Source: Streptomyces chrestomyceticus JCM 4735 (GTDB taxonomy: Bacteria > Actinomycetota > Actinomycetes > Streptomycetales > Streptomycetaceae). From it: DNA of 64,000 nucleotides. The notes under the pieces were generated by a model. The model worked only from the letters and a program-made list of their open reading frames with translations, was not told where the DNA came from and searched no databases. Location: contig NZ_BHZC01000001.1 of NCBI RefSeq assembly GCF_003865135.1, positions 8,866,001 through 8,930,000 of the forward strand. The letters are read 5' to 3'. How positions within the stretch are numbered: the stretch's first letter is position 1; each line of letters begins with the position of its first letter. The translations under genes and the position numbers were made by a program. Shown here one piece after another: positions 17,460 through 26,300 of this stretch.

Positions 17460-18362
17460 ATGGCGGACGTGACCGTGATCGGAACCGGTGTGATCGGTTC
17501 GGGAGTGGTCCGGGCCTGCGCCGCGGCCGGCCTGGAAGTGGCGGTGTGGAACCGTACCGAGTCGCGTGCCGAGGAGGTGGCGAAGGTGAACCCGCGCGTC
17601 CAGGTCCACGCCACCGCGGCCGAGGCGATCCGGGCCTCCCGCATCACCCTGCTGTGTCTGCTCAACTACCCCGTCACGCACCGTGTCCTGGAGCAGGCCG
17701 GCGCCGGCCTGTCCGGGCGGCTGTTCGTCCAGCACTCCAGCGGTGTGCCCGAGAGCGTCGGGCCGCTCCAGGAGCGGATCACCGGCGCCGGGGGCCGCTT
17801 CATGGAGGCGGCCATCCTCAACTACCCGGACGCCATCGGCACCGACGCCTGCTTCACCGTCTACGGCGGCGCGCCGGAGGACTTCGCCGAACTGGGCCCG
17901 GTGACCAAGGCGATGGCCGGCCACCAGGTGCACCTGCACGACGAACCGCGCTACGCGAAGGCGTACCACGTCGTCGCCAGCGCCTTCTACTACGCCTTCG
18001 TCAGCGGCTTCCTGGAGTGTGCGGCGATCGCCGAGCACATCGGCGTGCCCCTGAACGCGTTCGCCGACTCGGTGCCCCTGTACGACCCGGGCTTCGAGAA
18101 CACCGTACGGGTCGGCCTCGACCTGATCGAGCGCCGCGACTACGCGTACGAACAGGCGCCGCTGACCACCCACATCGACGTCCTGCAGAACCTCGCCCGC
18201 GCGGCCGAGGACGCCGGTGTCGACGCGTCGTACCTCACGGCCCTGCGGGACCGGGTGCGCACCGCGCTGGAACAGGGCCACCGGCGGGAGCACATCGCCA
18301 TCCTCACCGAGCAGTTCCGCGCCCGCCGGAGCGCCGCACCGCACCCGGTGGAGGGCGCATGA
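17460..18362 (+). CDS. NAD(P)-dependent reductase of the imine reductase / beta-hydroxyacid dehydrogenase superfamily
   Basis: 300 residues. The Rossmann motif VIGTGVIGSG is at the N-terminus, followed by VAVWNRTESRA, whose Arg after the second strand suggests NADPH. In beta-hydroxyacid dehydrogenases the second domain carries K-x-x-N-N. Here the equivalent place reads YAKAYHVVAS: the Lys is present but the Asn pair is not. The helix AFYYAFVSGFLECAAIAEHIGV resembles the imine reductase dimer domain. Reduction of a cyclic imine formed after thioester reduction or release is therefore plausible, but a 3-hydroxyacid dehydrogenase role is not excluded. Stop and next start overlap (ATGA, 18359-18362). 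Confidence 0.75.
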   Translation: MADVTVIGTGVIGSGVVRACAAAGLEVAVWNRTESRAEEVAKVNPRVQVHATAAEAIRASRITLLCLLNYPVTHRVLEQAGAGLSGRLFVQHSSGVPESVGPLQERITGAGGRFMEAAILNYPDAIGTDACFTVYGGAPEDFAELGPVTKAMAGHQVHLHDEPRYAKAYHVVASAFYYAFVSGFLECAAIAEHIGVPLNAFADSVPLYDPGFENTVRVGLDLIERRDYAYEQAPLTTHIDVLQNLARAAEDAGVDASYLTALRDRVRTALEQGHRREHIAILTEQFRARRSAAPHPVEGA

Positions 18363-20302
18363 CGGGCGGGAGCCGCGCGGGGGAGGGGCCCGGCGCCGGT
18401 GCGGTCGCGCTCTTCCGGCAGTGGGTGCGCGCGGTTCCCGGGCGCGACGCGCTGGTCCACCCCGGCGGCCGCACGACCTACGCGGAACTGACCCGCCTGG
18501 CCGGGGACCTGGCCGCCCGGCTGACCCGCGTCGGTGTCCGGCCGGGGGACACGGTCGGCGTGACAACGGAGCGCTCACCCCTGCTGCCCGTGGCGGTGCT
18601 CGCCCTCTGGACGGCGGGCGCCGCGTACGTACCACTGCCCGCGTCGCATCCGGCGCCCCGCAACCGGGCGGTGCTCCAGGAAGCCGGCGTCCGTACGGTG
18701 ATCACCGACCGGGAGCCGGACCCCGCCGTGCTGTCCGGGGCCGCGGGCGGCGAGGTGACCTGTGTACGGCTGACGGCCCGGACCCTGAACGGTCCGGCCG
18801 CACCCGGGCGGCCCGCCCCGGAGGAAGACGCCGCCGGTCCCGAGGATCTCGCCTACGTCCTGCACACCTCCGGTTCGTCCGGGGCCCCCAAGGGCGTACG
18901 GATACCGCACCGCGCGGTCGTCAACCTCGCGCGCGGACTGCACCAGGTCTACGGCGACCTCGAAGGGGCGCGCGTCCTGCAGTTCGCGCCGTTCACCTTC
19001 GACGTGTGGATCTGGGAACTCGCCATGAGCCTGCTCAGCGGCGGCACCCTCGTCGTCCCGCGCCCCGGCGTCCCCCTGCACGGCCCCGAACTGAGCCGCA
19101 CCCTGCGCGAGCTGGACATCAGCCACCTCTCCGGCGCCGCCTCCCTGCTGGCCACCCTGCCGCAGGACGAGCCGATACCGGTCACCACGCTCACCTCCGG
19201 CGGCGAGCCGCTGCCCGAGTACCTCGTACGGCGCTGGGGCAGCCGCGTCCGGCTGTTCAACGCGTACGGGCCCACCGAGGCCGGCGTCTGCGCCACCATG
19301 GGCCGCTGCCGCCCCGGACAGGGCACTCCCGGCATCGGGCACCCGCTGCCCGGTGTCGCCGTGCACCTCCTGGACGAGCGGGGAGCGGCCGTGCCGGACG
19401 GGGAGCCCGGCGAGATCCACATCGGCGGCCCCGGCGTCGGCCTCGGCTACCTCGACCGCCCGGCCGACACCCGGCGCCAGTTCGTGCCCGACCGCTTCGG
19501 CCCGTTCTCCGGACGCCTGCTCTACCGCACCGGCGACCTGGCCCGCCGCCTCCCGGACGGCTCCTACCTCTTCCTCGGGCGGATCGACGGACAGCTCAAC
19601 GTACGCGGCTACCGCATCGAGCCCGGCGAGGTGGAAGCGGCGCTGCTGCGCCACCCGGACGTCAGCGCGGCAGCCGTGACGGCGACGCGCGGGGCGCCCG
19701 GCACCTCCGTACCGCCGCCGGGCCCCGGCCGTCCGCCGCAGGACGGCGGGACGGACCGGCTCACGGCGTACGTGCAGGCCGCACCCGGCGGTACCGTCAC
19801 CGCCGCCGTACTGCGCCGTCACCTGGCCGCGCTGCTGCCCGCCCACCTCGTCCCGTCCTCCTTCGTCCTCGTGGAACGGCTGCCGCTGACCGCGCACGGG
19901 AAGATCGACCGCATGGCTCTGGCCCCGCCCGCCGCGCCGCGCACCGACGGGAGGGACGTCCCGCTCCGCAGGCGGGGCACGGCGTCCGGGCGGGAGCGGG
20001 ACGTGGCGGAGCTGGTGGCCGCGGTACTGGGGCTGGACGACATCGCCCCCGACGACGACTTCGCCGACCTGGGCGCCACCTCGCTCGACATGATCCGCAT
20101 CCAGGCGGCCGTCCGCACGCGCTGGGGAACGCGGCTCGGCGCCGCCGACCTCATGGACGCCCGCACCGTACGGCTGCTCACCGCCCTCCTCGACCGCACC
20201 CGCAACGGCACCCGGGCCGTCGGCACCGCACCGCCCGGCGCCGGACGGGCCGCCGGCCACCCCCTACCTGCCGTACGCACGGTGAAAGGCGGACTCCAGT
20301 GA
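18359..20302 (+). CDS. Stand-alone NRPS adenylation-thiolation protein
   Basis: 647 residues: adenylation domain (~15-525) and carrier domain (~540-615). Core motifs seen: LHTSGSSGAPKGV (A3), FTFDVWIWE (A4), NAYGPTEAGVC (A5), YRTGDLARR (A7) and catalytic Lys 515 in AHGKIDR (A10). The carrier Ser is 575 in LGATSLDM. Aligning by eye to GrsA, the pocket reads D-V-W-H-T-G-A-V-C, which I cannot match to a known substrate; the first Asp implies an alpha-amino acid. There is no condensation domain in the protein or cluster, so the aminoacyl carrier most likely primes the following KS or is oxidised on the carrier. It overlaps both neighbours by 4 bp (ATGA, GTGA). Confidence 0.9.
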   Translation: MTGGSRAGEGPGAGAVALFRQWVRAVPGRDALVHPGGRTTYAELTRLAGDLAARLTRVGVRPGDTVGVTTERSPLLPVAVLALWTAGAAYVPLPASHPAPRNRAVLQEAGVRTVITDREPDPAVLSGAAGGEVTCVRLTARTLNGPAAPGRPAPEEDAAGPEDLAYVLHTSGSSGAPKGVRIPHRAVVNLARGLHQVYGDLEGARVLQFAPFTFDVWIWELAMSLLSGGTLVVPRPGVPLHGPELSRTLRELDISHLSGAASLLATLPQDEPIPVTTLTSGGEPLPEYLVRRWGSRVRLFNAYGPTEAGVCATMGRCRPGQGTPGIGHPLPGVAVHLLDERGAAVPDGEPGEIHIGGPGVGLGYLDRPADTRRQFVPDRFGPFSGRLLYRTGDLARRLPDGSYLFLGRIDGQLNVRGYRIEPGEVEAALLRHPDVSAAAVTATRGAPGTSVPPPGPGRPPQDGGTDRLTAYVQAAPGGTVTAAVLRRHLAALLPAHLVPSSFVLVERLPLTAHGKIDRMALAPPAAPRTDGRDVPLRRRGTASGRERDVAELVAAVLGLDDIAPDDDFADLGATSLDMIRIQAAVRTRWGTRLGAADLMDARTVRLLTALLDRTRNGTRAVGTAPPGAGRAAGHPLPAVRTVKGGLQ

Positions 20303-23300
20303 CCGCAGCGCCTACGGACCCCGCGCCGGAGACCGGCTTCGCGGTCGTCGGTATCGCCTGCCGCTTCCCCGGGGCCACCGGGCCGGAGGAGTTCTGGCGC
20401 CTGGTGTCCGAAGGGCGGCGCGGCATCCAGGAACTGACGGCGGAACAGCTCACCGAGGCGGGCGCCGACCGTGCGCGTCTGGCCGACCCCGCGCTGATGC
20501 CCGCCGCGGGCATCCTGTGGGACGCCGACCGGTTCGACGCCGCCTTCTTCGGCTACTCCGCCCGCGAGGCCGCCGTCATGGACCCCCAGCAGCGGATGTT
20601 CCTGGAAGCCGCCTGGCACGCGCTCGACGACACCGGCCACGACCCCGAACGGTTCCCCGGGACCGTCGGCATCTACGCGGGCCAGACCGTGGGCACCCAC
20701 CGCGTCCCGGACAGCTCGGTCTTCCTCGGCACCTCCGCCGACCTGCTGATGGCCGCGGACGACAAGGACTTCCTGCCGACCCGGGCCGCCTATCAACTCG
20801 GCCTTACGGGGCCCGCCTTCGCCGTGCAGTCGGCCTGTTCCACCTCGCTGGTCGCCGTCCACGTCGCCTGCCGGGCGCTGGCCGCCGGCGACTGCGACAT
20901 GGCGCTGGCCGGGGGCGTGTCCTGGTCGCCGTGGCGGCGCCAGGGCTATCTGCGCCGCGCGGGCGGCGTCTGGTCGGCCGACGGGTACGTACGCTGCTTC
21001 GACCGGGACGCCTCCGGCTTCGTGTCCGGCGACGGACTGGGCATCGTGGCCCTGCGCAGGCTCGCCGACGCCCTGGCCGACGGCGACCGGATCCATGCCG
21101 TCGTCAAGGGCAGCGCCGTCACCAACGACGGCAACGACAAGCTCAGTTACGCCGCGCCCGGCGTCGCCGGCCAGCAGGCCGTCATCGAGGCGGCGCTGCG
21201 GGACGCCGCCGTCGACCCGGACACCGTCGGCTACGTCGAGACGCACGGCACGGCCACGGCGCTGGGCGATGCCATCGAGGTCACCGCCCTGACCCGTGCC
21301 TACCGCGCGGCGGGCGCCACCGGACGCGGCCGCGGCCGACTGGGGTCGGTGAAGGCGAACATCGGCCATGCCGACGCCGCCGCCGGAGTGGCCGGCTTCA
21401 TCAAGGCCGCCCTGATGGTCCGGTACGGGCGCATCCCGCCGTCACCGAACGGGCCGTTCCGCCCGAACCCCGACATCGACTTCGCGAGCAGCCCGTTCGT
21501 ACCCGCCGAGGCGGGCGAGGACTGGCCGCTCACCGCCGTCCCGCGCCGCGCCGCCGTCAGCGCCTTCGGGGTCGGCGGCACGAACGCGCACGTCATCCTC
21601 CAGGAACCGCCACCGCCCGCGCCGTCCGCACCGGCCCGGCCGTGGCAACTGCTGGCCTGGTCGGCGCGCGACGAACGGGCTCTCGACGAGATGGCCGCCG
21701 GGCACGCCCGTACGCTGCGCGGCCTGCGCGACGACGAATTCGCCGACTACGCCCGTACGCTGGCCGTCGGCCGACGCCGCTTCGCACGCCGCCGCGCCGT
21801 GGTCCTGCGCGACCGCGCCCACGCCCTCACCGAAGCCGCCTTCCGTACGGACGCGGCGCCGCGGACCGGCGAAGGGCGCGCGGGCGAGGTGGCCTTCGTC
21901 TTCCCGGGCGGCGGCTCGCAGTACCCGGGCATGGGCCGTGAACTCTACCGCGACGAACCCGTCTTCCGGCAGGCCGTGGACGCATGCCTGCGTCTGCTGC
22001 CCGACCGGGAGACGGCCCGGAGCCTGCGCGCGTGGTGGCCGTCCGGCCCCGGCGAGGACGCCGCACCGGACGCCGACCCGGACCCGCGCGTCGCGATGCC
22101 CGCCGTCTTCATCACCGAAGTCGCCCTCGCCCGGCTGCTCGTCTCCTTCGGAGTGACACCTTCCGTACTGACGGGCCACAGTCTCGGCGAGTACGCCGCC
22201 GCCCACCTCGCGGGTGTCCTGTCCCTGCCGGACGCGCTCACCCTCGTCAGCAGCAGGGGAGAACTGCTCTCCGGCATCGACAACGGCGCCATGCTGGTGG
22301 TCCGCGCCAGCGCTCTCCGCCTCCAGTCCTCGCTCCGCGACGGCGTCTGCCTGGCGGTGGTCAACGGGCCCGACGCATGCGTCCTGTCCGGGCCCGCACC
22401 CGGCATCGAGGCGGCCTGCCGCCGCCTGACCGCGGACGGCATCGCCTGCAACGTCCTGCCGCTGGCCACCGCCGCGCACTCCACCCTCGTCGAGCCGGTG
22501 CTCGGCACCTTCCGCGACGTGGTGCGGGGCATCGCCCTGGCGCCGCCCGGCGTGCCGCTGATCTCCAACCTCACCGGCACCGCCGACGCGGACCTCACCG
22601 ACCCCGAGTACTGGGTCGACCACCTGAGGAACACCGTCCGCTTCGACCTGGGCCTGGCCTGCCTGCGCGACCACGACCCCCGCATCCTGCTCGAAGTGGG
22701 GCCCGGCACCACGCTGACCACCCTGGCCCGCACCCAGGGCCTGGACCGGGGCGTGCCCGTCATGCGGCACCCGCTGGAGGAACGCGACGACCGCGAAGTG
22801 CTGCTCACGGCGCTCGCCCGCGCCTGGGAAGCGGGGACCGACCTCGAACCGGCCGCGCTGTGGCCGGCGCCCGGCCCCCGGGTGCCCGCCGCGCCGTACC
22901 CCTTCGCGCCCACCCGCCACCGTCCACCACCGGCCGCCGCGCCGGACCGGACGGCCGGAACCGGCCCGTGGTACGGAGTCGCCTGGCAGCGCGACCTGGA
23001 ACCGGAACCGGCAACCCCCGGCCCCGGTGCGGACGTCACCGGACACCGGTGGGTGCTGCTCCACGACGGCGGCCCGACCGCCGACGCCCTGTATCGCGAA
23101 CTGACCGACCGCGGCGCGGCGCTGACCACCGTCGTGCCGGACACCGGCGCCCCACGGCACGGCCACGACCGGGACGGCGGCCGGACCGTCCCGCTCGACC
23201 CGGGCGCCGCTGACCAGTACGCCAAGCTCGTCGAGACGGCCGAGGGGGACCCGGACCTGCCGCTGCGCATCGTCAGCACCTGGAACGGCGCGCCGTCGCA

Positions 23301-26300
23301 CCCGGCCTGCCCGCCGCTGAGCGACCTTGCCGGGCTGGCCCGCGCGCTCACGGCCCCGGCCGGCGCCGTCGAACTGTGCCTGGTCACCCGGGGCGCCTTG
23401 GAGATCACCGGCAGCGAGGACCTTGACCCCTGGGCGGCGCTCCCGGTGGGCGCGGCGGGCGCGCTGCGCGCCGAACTGGGAGAGGCCGTGACCGTGCGGG
23501 TGGTGGACACCGATGGGCCGGCATCCGGTCATCCCGACGGGCCGCAGGCCCGCGCCCTCTTGCGGGAACTCGCCCGGCCCGCTGCCACCGGCCCTGTGGG
23601 CCTGCGGGCCGGACGGCGCTGGGTGCGCCGCTTCCAGCCCCTGCGAACGCCGCCCGCCCCCCGTTCGACGGCCCTGCGGGAGGGCGGGCGGTACCTGGTC
23701 ACCGGCGGTACGGGCGGCATCGGGCGGCTGCTCGCGGCTCACCTGCTGAGCCGGTACCACGCCCGGGTCGTCCTGCTCGGACGCGACCCGGCCACGGTCC
23801 GCGCCGCCGAGGCCGAACTGTCCGGGCTGCCCGGCGAACTCCTCGCCCGCAGCGCCGACATCACCGACGCCGCGCGGACCCGGGACGTACTGCGCGAGGT
23901 GCTCCGCCGGTTCGGCGGCCTGGACGGCGTCGTGCACGCGGCCGGTGTGCCGGCCGGCGGCCTGGCCCAACTGCTCACGCCCGACGTGGTGTCGGAGGCG
24001 ATCGCGGCCAAGACCATCGGCACGGTAACCCTGTTCGACGCCCTCCGGGAGACCGGCGCGGAGCCCGGCTTCGTGCTGCTCTTCTCGTCCCTGGCCGCGT
24101 TCTCGCAGGCACCTGGACTGGCCTGTTACGGCGCGGCCAACGCCTTCCTGGACACCTACGCGCACGCCGCCGCCCGTACGCCGGGCTCCGCGGTCCTCGC
24201 CGTGAACTGGGACCGCTGGAACGGTGTCGGCATGGGACGGGAGGGCGAACGGCGGCAGCGCGCGCTCACCGGACGGACGTCGCAGGGCGGACTGGAACCG
24301 GCCGACGCGGTTGCCGCGTTCGAGTCCTGTCTCGGTGCGCTCTCCCTCGGCCAAGTCGTGGTATCGGCCCTGCCACCGGACACCGTAGTCCAGCCTCATG
24401 ACATCTCCGCAGTGCCGCCCGGTACGGACAGCATCGAGGGGCAGCCCGGCCCCGGGGACCGACAGAACGACCAGAGCGACGGGTCGGGAAGCGCGCTCTC
24501 CGGAGAGGAATCCGGTGTCGCCGCCGCCTGGAGCCCCCTGGAACGCGAAGTCCAGCGCATCTGGCAGGACGTACTCGGCAACGATGAAGGCATCGGCCTG
24601 CACGACGACTTCTTCGCCCTGGGCGGGCACTCCCTGGCCGCGCTCCAGGTCGTACAGCGCTGTCAGGACAGCTTCGGCGTGGACCTGTCCGTCAAGACCG
24701 TGTTTCTCGCCCCGACCGTCGCGCGTCTGGCGGCCGAAGTGGCCGCGCTGCGCGGCACCTCCGCGCCCGCCGGGCCGGGCGGTCCCGCCCCGAGCGGAAG
24801 GACCCCGTATGACCGGCGTATCCGCCCGCGAACCCGCTCCGGGCCGTACGGACGCCTCCCGGTGGCTGCTGCGCCGGCGGGTGCTGCCGGACCCCGCGCT
24901 GCGGCTGGTCTGCTTCCCGCACGCGGGCGGCGCCGCGACCTTCTTCCACGGGTGGCAGGACCGGGTGCCGCACGGTACCGAGGTGAGTGCCATCTGCTAT
25001 CCGGGGCGGCAGAACCGTATCGCCGAGCCGCCGCTCACCTCCATGGCCGAGCTGGCCGACCAGGCGCACGCGGCGCTGCGCGGGCTGCTCGACCGTCCGC
25101 TGGCGCTCTTCGGGCACAGCATGGGGGCCGTCGTCGCCTACGAGGTGGCGGTACGGCTGGCCGAACGCGACGGCGTGGCCCCGGCGGCCCTGCTGGTGTC
25201 CGGGCACGGCGCCCCGTACCTGTGCGCGGGGACCGCGCCGTCGGACACCGCCGCGGACGACCGGGAGATCGCCGCCCTGGCAGCCGCCGCCGATCCGGCC
25301 CTGCGCCATTCACCCGAACTGCTGGACCTCGTCATGCCGGTCCTGCGCGCCGACCATGCCCTGCTCCGTGCCTACCGCCCCGCCCGCACCCCACGGCTGA
25401 CGGCACCGGTCGTCGCCTACCGGGGCGCCGACGACACCCGGGCCACCGAGGACGACATGCGGTCCTGGCAGGCGATGACCCGCTCCGCCTTCCGGTACCG
25501 GACGCTGCCCGGCGACCACTTCTACCTGACGGCACAGGAAGCCGGACTGGTGGCCGACGTCGTGGACGCCTGCGACGGCGGGATGGCGGAGGGCCGGGAA
25601 GCCGCGGACAGGGACGTGCCGCTGTTCGTCCGCCGCTCCCCGTCCTGCCCCTTCGACCCGGCGGAGGAGTTCGCCCGGCTCCGGGAGGAACGGCCGGTGG
25701 TCCGTACGACGCTGCCGACCGGCGCCCGCGCCTGGCTGGTCACCCGCTATGCCGACGCCCGCCGCGTCATCGCCGACCAGCGGCGCTTCAGCTCCCGCGC
25801 CGCCGTGAACGGGCCGGTGCCGCCCCCGGAACCGCCCGAAGGATTCCCGCCGCCGCGGCCCGGTGTCTTCTACACCTACGAGCCCGAGGAACACGCGCGC
25901 ATCCGCAGGATGCTCACCCCGGAATTCAGCGCCCAGCGTGCCCGAGCTTTGGAACCGCGCGCCGAGACCCTGGCCGACCGGCATCTCGACGCCATCGAGC
26001 GCGCCGGCCCGCCCGCCGACCTCATCGCCGACTTCGCCCTGCCGGTACCCCGGCTGCTGTTCCTGGAGTTGCTGGGGGTGCCCGTCGAGGACTCCGGGCG
26101 GCTCCACCACGACCTCGCGCTGCTGCACGACTTCCACCCCGTCCACGAGGCGCAGGCAGGCGCGTTCCGGCGCCTCGACGTCTACCTGCGGGCGCTGGTC
26201 CGAGCGGCCCGCGCCACACCCGGCGACAACGTCCTCGGCCACCTGGTCACCGCCCACGGCACCGACCTGAGCGACGACGAACTGTCCGGTATAGCCTGCC

